DNA of 11,658 nt from Minisyncoccota bacterium (GCA_021734725.1 JAIPIM010000106.1:1-11658); one strand, 5' to 3'; positions 1-6,809 are shown, numbered from the stretch's first letter. A program made the numbers and translations. The notes: generated from the sequence alone by a model not told the origin.

Positions 1-336
1 GACATGATCTTGGCGCACGCAAATGGAAGTATTGAGAGCGACGGTTGTGGAGCCGAAGCGATAGGCGCATTGTGTCCCGAGATTCCCGTGTCCAGTGTGA
101 AGCCGATGCTTGGCGAAACTGTAGGTGCAGGGGGAGGTTTCCAGGTGCTGGCCGGGCTTGCTGTTATGCAGAACGGCTTGGTTCCCCCTATACTCAATGT
201 TCAGGAGATGAACGGCTGGCCGGGGGTGAGGATCGTGACGGGATCGCCTGTCGCCAAAGCTATCTCAGCCGTCTTGGTGAATACGATCGATCCCGGCGGA
301 AACGTCATCAGCATAGTGTTGAGGACCCTCGATTGA
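1..336 (+). CDS. Beta-ketoacyl-ACP synthase, C-terminal part (5' end outside window)
   Basis: This is the C-terminal third of a FabF/KS-type condensing enzyme. The frame is open from base 1 to the TGA at 334-336, so the gene begins upstream. Counting the first codon as residue 1, HANGS (6-10) matches the HGTGT-type motif holding the first catalytic His. SSVKPMLGETVGAGGG (31-46) matches the conserved Lys plus the 'KSMxGHxxGAAG' segment. Lys34 is kept, but the second catalytic His is Glu39 (codon 115-117). In canonical FabB/FabF/KS-alpha enzymes two His residues assist decarboxylation of malonyl-ACP, so this copy may be a chain-length-factor-like or initiation-type partner. The active-site Cys region lies outside the window. 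The next gene starts 165 bp downstream on the same strand, and an ACP lies further along the block, as expected for a type II fatty-acid or polyketide-like set. The family is certain; the subtype is not. Confidence 0.88.
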   Translation, partial: DMILAHANGSIESDGCGAEAIGALCPEIPVSSVKPMLGETVGAGGGFQVLAGLAVMQNGLVPPILNVQEMNGWPGVRIVTGSPVAKAISAVLVNTIDPGGNVISIVLRTLD

Positions 337-501
337 TGGGGATTACACAAACATCTCCACGGGCATCCCATGGGGTGGACTCTTACATTGTGCACCACGT
401 ACGATTCGACGTCGGTGCGAGACGAGACGCGCTGGGAAAATATTCGAGCGCCAAACAGCGAATCCAAAACAAAGGAATTTAGATTACAGGGGCGTACCTG
501 T

Positions 502-1473
502 ATGTATCGAAAGATTCGATGTGCCATGCAAGAGTTAATAGATCATTATCGGACGATGTTGGTCATCCGTTTCTTTGAAGAGGAAGTGGAAGATCTGTTC
601 AGTCAGGGAGTTGTCAAAGGGACAACGCATCCGGCCATTGGTCAGGAGGCCGTTGCTGTCGGGGCATGTGCAGCTCTTCGTCCCGGCGACTATGTCACCA
701 GTACGCACCGCGGGCATGGTCACTTCCTTGCGCGCGGCGGTGACCCAAAGCGGATTATGGCCGAACTTTTCGGCAAACAGTCCGGCTACTCGGGCGGTCG
801 TGGCGGTAGCCAGTTCATGGCGGATTTCAGCCTTGGTTTTCTTGGAGGGAATGGGATTACCGGAGGGAGCATCCCGGTGGCTACCGGGGCGGCATTGTCC
901 GCGAAATTGCAGGCATCCGAACAGATCGCCTTATGTTTCTTTGGCGACGGTGCCGCCAATCAGGGGACGTTCCACGAATCGTTGAATCTGGTCGCCATCT
1001 GGAAGTTGCCGGTTGTGTATGTATGTGAAAACAACATGTATGCTATGTCCATGCCGGTGGGCGATGCCTTTGCCGTTACAGATATCGCGGATCGTGCCGC
1101 GGGGTACGGATTCCCCGGTGTCGTAGTTGACGGCAACGACCCGATCGCCGTTCAGCGTGCCGTGGAGACGGCGGCTGAAAGGGCGCGTCAGGGCGAAGGC
1201 GCTACCCTGATTGAGTGCAAGACGTATCGTTTATCGGGCCATTCGCGTGGCGATCAGCGTCATTACAGAACGCGAGAGGAAGAGGCGCGGGCACGAGCTG
1301 CCGACCCGATTCTTCGCTTGCGGGAAATGTTGTCGGCCGACGGCACTCTCAGCGACGAGGATGACGTAAGCCTTAAAGACGAGGCACGCAGAGTGGTCAG
1401 TGATGCCGTAACCTTTGCGCAGGAAAGCGAATACCCAGATCCAACCACGCTCGAGAAGGGGGTGTTTGCATGA
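502..1473 (+). CDS. Thiamine-diphosphate-dependent 2-oxoacid dehydrogenase E1 component, alpha subunit (AcoA/PdhA-like)
   Basis: This 323-residue protein is the alpha subunit of a heterotetrameric E1 that decarboxylates a 2-oxo acid (pyruvate, acetoin or similar) on thiamine diphosphate. The N-terminal HYRTMLVIRFFEEEVEDL block (15-32), GTTHPAIGQEA (40-50), and the ThDP/Mg motif GDG (148-150) ... NN (177-178) are all intact. GHSRGDQRHYRTREE (246-260) matches the conserved loop near the cofactor; its LSGHS rather than YHGHS form resembles acetoin dehydrogenase-type sequences. Length fits bacterial AcoA/PdhA (about 320-330). The ATG at 502 was chosen because AGGGG lies 9 bases upstream and the family N-terminus begins nearby. 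ATG 526 is an alternative, and extension back to 370 adds non-homologous sequence. The stop overlaps the beta-subunit start by 4 bases (ATGA), indicating translational coupling. No E2 or E3 gene follows. The substrate cannot be read from sequence. Confidence 0.95.
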   Translation: MYRKIRCAMQELIDHYRTMLVIRFFEEEVEDLFSQGVVKGTTHPAIGQEAVAVGACAALRPGDYVTSTHRGHGHFLARGGDPKRIMAELFGKQSGYSGGRGGSQFMADFSLGFLGGNGITGGSIPVATGAALSAKLQASEQIALCFFGDGAANQGTFHESLNLVAIWKLPVVYVCENNMYAMSMPVGDAFAVTDIADRAAGYGFPGVVVDGNDPIAVQRAVETAAERARQGEGATLIECKTYRLSGHSRGDQRHYRTREEEARARAADPILRLREMLSADGTLSDEDDVSLKDEARRVVSDAVTFAQESEYPDPTTLEKGVFA

Positions 1474-2450
1474 GAGAAATAAGTTACACGGATGCACTTC
1501 GGGAAGCGCTGCGTGAAGAGATGGCACGTGACGCGACCGTTTTTGTCCTGGGTGAAGATATAGCTGAGTACGGCGGTGCTTTCGGGGTAACGCGCGGGTT
1601 GCTGGATGCATACGGTTCTCAACGCGTCCTGAATACTCCCATATCCGAACCGGGGTTCACGGGTGCCGCAATAGGCGCTGCTCTGACCGGCACCAGGCCG
1701 GTCGTGGAAATCATGTTTATGGATTTCATCGGGTTGGTGACGGATCAACTGGTCAATCAGGCGGCAAAGCTGCATTACGTACTGGGTGAGCAGGCGCCTT
1801 GCCCATTGGTTGTGCGCACGGCGGGTGGGGGGGGGCGTTGCTACGGCCCCACCCATTCACAAACCTTGGAAGCGTGGTTCATGCATGTGCCGGGCATTAA
1901 AATTGTTGTGCCGTCGACGCCGGCCGATGCGAAAGGCCTGTTGAAGACGGCCATTCGTGATGACAATCCAGTACTTTTTATCGAGCATAAGATGCTCTAT
2001 TCCCGACGCGGGAACGTTCTTGAAGGCGACGCGGCGCTCTTACCGTTTGGCCGGGCGCGATGTATCACTGAAGGGGACGATCTGACAATGATCGCCTGGT
2101 CCTGGATGAGTGCGGAGGCAGAGGCGGCGGCAAAGGAGCTGGAAGCCGGCGGGGTAAGCGTCGACCTGTTTGATCCACGAACCCTTGCGCCACTGGACAT
2201 GGCCCCCCTGGAAGAGTCGGTGCGGAAGACGGGGCGAGCTTTGATTGTCGAAGAAGGTTGCCGCACCGCTGGGGTGTCTGCTGAGATTGCCTGTCGCCTC
2301 TTTGAATGCGTCCACGAGTATCTGGATGCTCCCATTCGTCGTTTGGCCTCGCCTGACGTGCCGGTGCCGGCGAGTCCCGTGCTTGAAGAGGCCATGATAC
2401 CTGATCGGAATGCCATCGTGCAGGCTGCCATCGAACTGGTTCAGTCCTAG
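1470..2450 (+). CDS. Thiamine-diphosphate-dependent 2-oxoacid dehydrogenase E1 component, beta subunit (AcoB/PdhB-like)
   Basis: This 326-residue protein has the usual length of PdhB/AcoB subunits and forms the alpha2beta2 E1 with the preceding gene. Visible family blocks are GEDIAEYGGAFGVTRGL (28-44), NTPISEPGFTGAAIG (55-69) with Glu60 expected to activate the ThDP aminopyrimidine ring, FMDFIGLVTDQLVNQAAK (83-100), GGGGRCYGPTHSQ (119-131) with His129, and VVPSTPADAKGLLK (146-159). It starts at the ATG overlapping the alpha stop. GT2 follows after 17 bp. The Gly-rich active-site loop is encoded by an uninterrupted run of nine G (1827-1835), an unusual codon choice that could slip during replication. 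Without adjacent E2/E3 genes the complex either borrows a dihydrolipoyl transferase from elsewhere or passes its acyl group to another carrier, possibly the ACP three genes downstream. Confidence 0.96.
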   Translation: MREISYTDALREALREEMARDATVFVLGEDIAEYGGAFGVTRGLLDAYGSQRVLNTPISEPGFTGAAIGAALTGTRPVVEIMFMDFIGLVTDQLVNQAAKLHYVLGEQAPCPLVVRTAGGGGRCYGPTHSQTLEAWFMHVPGIKIVVPSTPADAKGLLKTAIRDDNPVLFIEHKMLYSRRGNVLEGDAALLPFGRARCITEGDDLTMIAWSWMSAEAEAAAKELEAGGVSVDLFDPRTLAPLDMAPLEESVRKTGRALIVEEGCRTAGVSAEIACRLFECVHEYLDAPIRRLASPDVPVPASPVLEEAMIPDRNAIVQAAIELVQS

Positions 2451-2467
2451 TCGGAAGAGGCAGTACA

Positions 2468-3334
2468 GTGTCACAGTCATTGATATCCGTTATTACGCTC
2501 ACGCATAATAAGCTTGAGGTCACGCGACGTTGTCTCCCGACGCTATTGCATTCCACCGGGGTGCCGTGGGAGCTTCTTGTGGTTGACAATGGGTCGACAG
2601 ATGGTACCGGCGAATGGCTGGACGCATTTCAGAAGGAAGCAGCGCGCCAACGTGTCGGCGTTACCGTTATCAAGAACAAGGGCAATATTGGGTGTTCCAC
2701 GGCTCGCAACCAGGCAACGGCCCAGGCGCGTGGCGCAACACTGGTGTACATGGATAATGACATTGCGCTGCGCAGCAAGTTCTGGCTGAAGCGAATGAGT
2801 GATGTATTGGTTGCGGATGCCAGGCGCGGCATGGTAGGCCCTAAGCTGGTGTATCCCCTGCCTCCCTACCGCATTCAATGCGCGGGCGCCGCGGTTGCGC
2901 CCACTGGACGGATTCAGTTTCGCGGCCGCGGAGAGGACCGTGGGGATCCCCAGTTTAACACACCTGACGAGGTGCAGTGTCTTATCAGCGCCTGCTGTAT
3001 GGTTAAATCTTCAGTGATTCAGGAGTGCGGCGGATTTGATGAAGCTTTTAATCCCGTGGAATTCGAAGATATCGACTTGTGCTACCGTATTCGCAGCCGG
3101 GGGTACACGATTCACTATGTGCCCGACGTCGAGATGTACCACTTTGAGAGTGTAACCACCGGGGGTACCCCTTCTCTGCCGAACACACGGCTGATTGTTG
3201 AGAACGGCTTGTTGTTTAAACGCCGATGGCGACATATGTTTGAGAATGAAAGCGGCCCCAGCGATAAAGCGGCACGCTGGCGTCATTTGCCCCGCTACCG
3301 GTTCAGCGAGGTTGGTGAGTTGCCGGTGATCTAG
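2468..3334 (+). CDS. Family 2 glycosyltransferase
   Basis: This 288-residue GT-A fold protein probably transfers a sugar from a nucleotide-sugar donor to a polysaccharide, lipid or small-molecule acceptor in the cytoplasm. The N-terminus SVITLTHNKLEVTRRCLPTL (7-26) and VVDNGSTDGT (38-47) bind the nucleotide. NIGCSTARNQA (73-83) and the metal-binding DND (96-98) follow. FEDIDLCYR (199-207) is the ED catalytic-base region, and YHFES (224-228) is the usual trailing His motif. No membrane segment is evident. Translation begins at GTG 2468, supported by AGAGG seven bases upstream; an ATG start would remove the first beta strand. It lies 17 bp after E1 beta and 36 bp before the ACP, an unusual place for a glycosyltransferase. 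This suggests a glycosylated acyl product, or exopolysaccharide decoration. Donor and acceptor are unknown. Confidence 0.95.
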   Translation: MSQSLISVITLTHNKLEVTRRCLPTLLHSTGVPWELLVVDNGSTDGTGEWLDAFQKEAARQRVGVTVIKNKGNIGCSTARNQATAQARGATLVYMDNDIALRSKFWLKRMSDVLVADARRGMVGPKLVYPLPPYRIQCAGAAVAPTGRIQFRGRGEDRGDPQFNTPDEVQCLISACCMVKSSVIQECGGFDEAFNPVEFEDIDLCYRIRSRGYTIHYVPDVEMYHFESVTTGGTPSLPNTRLIVENGLLFKRRWRHMFENESGPSDKAARWRHLPRYRFSEVGELPVI

Positions 3335-3350
3335 CAGGCTTTTATATACT
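3320..3350 (+). promoter_or_regulatory. Possible sigma70-like promoter before the acyl carrier protein gene
   Basis: TATACT at 3345-3350 matches five of six bases of the bacterial -10 consensus and sits in an AT-rich patch (3340-3360) that stands out from the surrounding sequence. The only -35-like hexamer is TTGCCG at 3320-3325, which leaves a 19-base spacer, longer than ideal, and lies inside the end of the glycosyltransferase gene. It could give the ACP and later genes an internal promoter. The same AT-rich patch may instead simply be the leader of a strong ribosome site (AGGAAA, 3360-3365). Confidence 0.25.
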
Positions 3351-3370
3351 AACACAAACAGGAAACCGCC

Positions 3371-3622
3371 ATGCCACAATCCATAAAAGACAGAATCAAG
3401 AAAATGATGGTAGAACGTCTTTTTCTAAACATCGATCCGCGGGAGATTGCAGAGGACAAATCATTGATTGATCACTATGGAGTAGATTCGCTCAACCTTC
3501 TGGAGCTTGTTGTCGGCATTGAGGAAGAATTTGGTGTCGCCATTGATGACAATGAATTCCGCGTCAAGAACTTTGAGACGGTGAACGCACTGGCGGACTT
3601 TGTTAAGAGCAAGATGGGGTGA
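3371..3622 (+). CDS. Acyl carrier protein
   Basis: This 83-residue free-standing carrier protein holds acyl intermediates on a 4'-phosphopantetheine arm. GVDSLNLLELVVGIEEEFGV (37-56) is the classic helix II signature, with Ser40 as the modified residue and an acidic face (ELVVGIEEEF) that docks partner enzymes. LIDHYGVDSL corresponds to the usual 'LidDlGaDSL'. The length matches housekeeping or pathway ACPs. AGGAAA at 3360-3365 lies five bases before the ATG, a strong ribosome site. It is placed between a glycosyltransferase and two alpha/beta-hydrolase-like proteins, not next to fabD/fabG/fabF, so it is probably a dedicated pathway ACP rather than AcpP. Exosortase-A exopolysaccharide loci also carry a dedicated ACP next to such hydrolases, so that role is a reasonable alternative to polyketide-like synthesis. 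No phosphopantetheinyl transferase is in the window. Confidence 0.95.
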   Translation: MPQSIKDRIKKMMVERLFLNIDPREIAEDKSLIDHYGVDSLNLLELVVGIEEEFGVAIDDNEFRVKNFETVNALADFVKSKMG

Positions 3623-3659
3623 GGATTCGATCCAATCAGCCAAAGCGGAGCGGAGGTGG

Positions 3660-4493
3660 ATGCGTACACGGTGCAATGAAGAGCAGGTGGTGATTGAGCA
3701 CTCCGGACGATTTCTTAACGGCGTCCTGTACCGTGCCGGGTCCGCGGCAAAAACGGCGATTACGATCTGTCCGCCGATTTTCGAGGAAAGAAAGTCGTCG
3801 CATCGGGTTCTCGTCGAGTTTGCCAGGCACCTGTGTACACACGGAATTACGGTCCTTCGGTTCGATTACGCCGGTTGTGGAGACAGCCAGGGGTGCCTGC
3901 GGGAATACAATCCCACTCATTGGCTCGAAGACATTGGCAAAGCGGTGGCGTTTGTCAGAGAACGAGCCGGGATTGCGCGGGTCGGCCTTTGCGGTTTGAG
4001 AGTAGGCGCGTCACTGGCTGTGGAGGCGGTGGCGAAAGGTACGCCCGTTGACTTTGTGATCCTCTGGCAGCCGGTGATGTGCGGGCGTGATTACCTACTG
4101 GACGAGTTACGGAAGACTCTCATGAAACAGATGATCACCTTTGGGGGGGCGCGAACCAACCGGGAGGCATTGGTGGCCAGGTTGGAAGCCGGATATTCGC
4201 TGGATTTTGATGGTTATCCCCTGACACCGCGTCTTTACCAGGAGTTGTGTGGAATTGATTTGTACAAGGCGGCGCGGCATATCCGTTGTCCAGCACTGGT
4301 GACGGAAATTTCTCACCAGGCCGAAATGTCCGAAGCGTTCACGGATTTGGGGCGGGCGCTGGCGAACTGCAGCGCGGAGTTGCAGGCAGTGCGCTGCCAG
4401 CCATTTTGGAATCTCCTCGGTCTGGTGCAGTGTCCGGATCTGATTGTGAAGACGACCGAATGGATGACCGCACGGTGCAGCGGGACGGAGTAA
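3660..4493 (+). CDS. Alpha/beta-hydrolase-fold protein resembling exosortase A-associated hydrolase 2, lacking the catalytic Ser
   Basis: This 277-residue protein has an alpha/beta-hydrolase layout: an oxyanion-side strand ITICPPIFEERKSSHR (34-49), VLRFDYAGCGDSQG (65-78), and a nucleophile-elbow strand VGLCGLRVGASLA (108-120). The elbow reads GLRVG (112-116), so Arg114 occupies the position of the nucleophilic Ser. VILWQPVMCGRDYLLDELRK (133-152) and the C-terminal CQPFWNLLGLVQCPDLIVKTTEWM (246-269), with Phe-Trp where a catalytic His is expected, both recall hydr2_PEP proteins of exosortase-A loci as I remember that family. It may therefore be a binding or scaffold protein, not an esterase. 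ATG 3660 was chosen over upstream TTG 3600 because GGAG at 3647-3650 precedes it and the family start fits. Cys is frequent along the chain. It starts 37 bp after the ACP and is followed by a related but distinct hydrolase. Confidence 0.88.
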   Translation: MRTRCNEEQVVIEHSGRFLNGVLYRAGSAAKTAITICPPIFEERKSSHRVLVEFARHLCTHGITVLRFDYAGCGDSQGCLREYNPTHWLEDIGKAVAFVRERAGIARVGLCGLRVGASLAVEAVAKGTPVDFVILWQPVMCGRDYLLDELRKTLMKQMITFGGARTNREALVARLEAGYSLDFDGYPLTPRLYQELCGIDLYKAARHIRCPALVTEISHQAEMSEAFTDLGRALANCSAELQAVRCQPFWNLLGLVQCPDLIVKTTEWMTARCSGTE

Positions 4494-4590
4494 TAGCCTT
4501 GGCTCTCCAACGTTGCGGGTATGGACGGCGCGCGGGAGTACGGCAGTGAAGGCACGGGTCTGGAGTCGCGGTGATACGGATGTCGACATT

Positions 4591-5487
4591 ATGAATTCAC
4601 AATCCCAAGAGTACCTGATGAATCCGAAGATTGCGGGCGAGCTCCCCGTGGTCTTCGAGAGCGGCGGCCAGGCTGTGCATGGAATTCTCCATAAGACGGT
4701 CTGCAGGGAGGGTGAGTGCAACACGGGTATTGTGTTTTGCCACGGCTGGTCGGGTTCCCGCCTGGGGCCCCATCGCATGTTTGTCAAGATCGCACGCAAA
4801 CTTGCGGACAGGGGAGTGCATTGTTTGCGCGTGGATTTCCGCGGGCGCGGGGACAGCGAGGGTGACACCTGCGCGGCGTCTATCCAGACCATGATTGAAG
4901 ACACTAAATGCGCTGTCTCGTTCCTTTGCGAAAAGACTGAGGTGGCTGTGGTGTATTTGCTTGGCATCTGTTCCGGCGGTAAAGTTGCAATTGGTGCGGC
5001 AGCCGAGATGCAGGATGCGATCGGCGGCCTGATAGTGTGGTCAGCAGAGGCTATGGGTGACTTGAGGAAATCCTCCACAAACCGTCATAAAACGCTGCAC
5101 GCGGCGAAGGTTTACCTCAGTAAAATGTTACGGCCTTCGACGTGGTGGCGTCTTATCAGACGTGACGTTAATGTAGCGGCGGTGGGAAAGGCGATGTTCC
5201 GGCACGAGACCCGGTCGGAAACTGAAGCGGAGAACGAGATTGCCCTGCTGGCTCGTTTTCGCTCGTTCTCGGGGCCTGTCCTCTTCGTTTATGGGGGGAA
5301 CGATCCCGATACCCGTCTCGCCGGCGATGCCTATCGAGGGTTTTGTGCTCGTTATAAAATGCCTTGCGAATTTCATAACATTCCGGATGCGAACCACAGC
5401 TTTTACTCCCTAGCGTGGGAGAAGCAGGTCATTGACTTGACGGAGGCGTGGCTGGTTGCCCGCATCGGTCAGTCCGGTGGTAGTTAA
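4591..5487 (+). CDS. Alpha/beta hydrolase resembling exosortase A-associated hydrolase 1, with Cys nucleophile
   Basis: This hydrolase has about 298 residues. Core elements are ESGGQAVHGILH (23-34), IVFCHGWSGSRLGPHRMF (47-64), CLRVDFRGRGDSEG (78-91), the elbow LLGICSGGK (123-131), LFVYGGNDPDT (231-241) supplying Asp238, and DANHSFYS (266-273) supplying His269. The elbow GICSG places Cys127 at the nucleophile position, giving a Cys-Asp-His triad as in dienelactone hydrolase. The segment AKVYLSKMLRPSTWWRLIRRDVN (172-194) strongly recalls hydr1_PEP proteins of exosortase-A loci, where this protein is normally paired with hydrolase 2, as it is here. A thioesterase or acyltransferase role on the ACP-bound chain is plausible but inferred. 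The start is uncertain: ATG 4591 has only a weak ribosome site, and ATG 4618 (AAGAG upstream) gives a 289-residue protein and fits the family N-terminus equally well. Confidence 0.9.
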   Translation: MNSQSQEYLMNPKIAGELPVVFESGGQAVHGILHKTVCREGECNTGIVFCHGWSGSRLGPHRMFVKIARKLADRGVHCLRVDFRGRGDSEGDTCAASIQTMIEDTKCAVSFLCEKTEVAVVYLLGICSGGKVAIGAAAEMQDAIGGLIVWSAEAMGDLRKSSTNRHKTLHAAKVYLSKMLRPSTWWRLIRRDVNVAAVGKAMFRHETRSETEAENEIALLARFRSFSGPVLFVYGGNDPDTRLAGDAYRGFCARYKMPCEFHNIPDANHSFYSLAWEKQVIDLTEAWLVARIGQSGGS

Positions 5488-5506
5488 GGATCGGAGAGGT
5501 TTCTCT

Positions 5507-6766
5507 ATGCGCTGTACGTTTTCGGTGATGGTCTTGGTTCTGTTAAATCTTTCCTTGGGTTTGCCCCTGCATGCGGAATCCGTAGCGGAGAAGATGGCTA
5601 ATGGCGCCGTTCGGGCGGCCAGCGTCAAGCTTGAGTGGAATCGTGACAGTAAACCTGGCCGCCAACTGTTGCAGTTCGCTCTGGCCGTGGATCCCGAGAA
5701 CGAAAACGCATTGTTGCTGCAAGCCAGACTCGAACGAGGACTGAGCTTTGAACCCCGTATGCTGCCCGATGAGGGCAAAGAGTACATAGGGTTTCTGAAA
5801 AAAGTTGTTAAGGGGACCCGTTCAGAAAACCGACAATTGCTGGTTTACAAAGTTATTGAGTTACTGGACCCCCGGGATGAGGACGCTCTGTTAGCCTTGA
5901 CAAAGGCCAAGAATAAGGGGGTGGATACGTCCTTCGATATATTGCTTCAGTCTGTCACTGGTGGAGGGAGTGATAAAGTCGTACAATCACCGGAAGAGAA
6001 GAAAGGGACGGAAAAAACCCAGAGCATTCTTGCGGATGTGGTGTTTGAGCGCCTGTCGATATACAACCAAAATCCCGTGGGCGTCATCAATACCATGAAT
6101 AAGACCCTTGCGAAGCGGGGCGTGATCATTTTTATCGAAGCGAAGGACGTAGAGGCTCAGGTGGGCTATTTCGACAGACAAACCGGCATTCCGCATTACT
6201 ACAGCAATGCCCGGCTTGAAACGAACATTCCGGATGGTGATGCCTTGAGGCTTCAAAACGTATCGGCGTCACGGGCGTTAGGTCGCATTTGCAGGGTATT
6301 TGGGCTGGGCTACAAGATTGATGGAGAGAAGGTGATTATCACGGAGAAAGACGACCCCGAGGTAGATAAGTCTCTTGATTACGTCTTGAGCGCCCAGGAA
6401 CTCTACGAGCAACTGTCCTCGTACAGAGTCGAGTTCATCACAAAGTACCGTGGGAAAAGCCTTGACGTCAGTGGAGAAGTTACGGGGCTTGGCAAGAACT
6501 TCGGGCGGGATTATGTCCATTTGGCCGACGATCGTGTTCGCGTTATACTCAGTCAGGAGGTCGCGGAGTCACGACTGGCGGAAATGAAGGCAAAGTATGC
6601 GGAGTTACAGGAACGGTACAAGCAATATCCCGCGGGGTCGCCGTTCCCCCGGAGGATGCGCCTTCATTTCAGCGGTACCGCCACATGTGCAGGGATGCGT
6701 GGGGGGCGCGTCATTCTCAAGGAATGCACGGATTTCTCGTGGCGGACAAGTTTTGAGGGGCAATGA
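5507..6766 (+). CDS. Secreted protein with secretin-N-like segment and C-terminal OB-fold-like domain, unknown function
   Basis: This 419-residue protein begins with a signal peptide: a short Arg-containing n-region, a hydrophobic core FSVMVLVLLNLSLGLPL (5-21), and a likely cut after Leu-His-Ala23, so it acts outside the cytoplasm. Residues 50-80 (GRQLLQFALAVDPENENALLLQARLERG) look like a TPR-type helix pair. Residues 174-280 contain LRLQNVSASRALGRICRVFG (248-267) and LGYKIDGEKVIIT (267-279), which resemble the STN/secretin N-domain fold. Residues 297-412 resemble the tRNA_anti-like OB fold (YRGKSLDVSGEVTGLGKNFG, FSGTATCAGMRGGRVILKEC), with a short charged helix near 352-374 inserted. ATG 5507 is chosen for its GGAGAGG ribosome site and because the signal peptide begins there. 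The gene follows hydrolase 1 by 19 bp, so it is probably in the same operon. No specific function is recognised. The domain calls are by eye and moderately sure. Confidence 0.9.
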   Translation: MRCTFSVMVLVLLNLSLGLPLHAESVAEKMANGAVRAASVKLEWNRDSKPGRQLLQFALAVDPENENALLLQARLERGLSFEPRMLPDEGKEYIGFLKKVVKGTRSENRQLLVYKVIELLDPRDEDALLALTKAKNKGVDTSFDILLQSVTGGGSDKVVQSPEEKKGTEKTQSILADVVFERLSIYNQNPVGVINTMNKTLAKRGVIIFIEAKDVEAQVGYFDRQTGIPHYYSNARLETNIPDGDALRLQNVSASRALGRICRVFGLGYKIDGEKVIITEKDDPEVDKSLDYVLSAQELYEQLSSYRVEFITKYRGKSLDVSGEVTGLGKNFGRDYVHLADDRVRVILSQEVAESRLAEMKAKYAELQERYKQYPAGSPFPRRMRLHFSGTATCAGMRGGRVILKECTDFSWRTSFEGQ

Positions 6767-6809
6767 CGTGGGTGCAACGATCCAGTCTGGGGCCAATACT
6801 GTTGAGTTT

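Noticed and set aside
370..501. N-terminal extension of the E1 alpha gene to ATG 370
   Set aside because: The extra 44 residues have no resemblance to E1 alpha proteins, and a good ribosome site and family-fitting start lie at 502.
337..501. Possible terminator or promoter in the KS to E1 alpha gap
   Set aside because: Only a short palindrome (CCCATGGG, 367-374) and a 5-bp stem are visible; no T-run and no convincing -35/-10 pair.
4107..5078. Long minus-strand open frame (323 codons) opposite the two hydrolases
   Set aside because: It runs antisense to two clearly homologous genes, has a Ser/Arg/Pro-rich composition typical of a shadow frame, and shows no domain.
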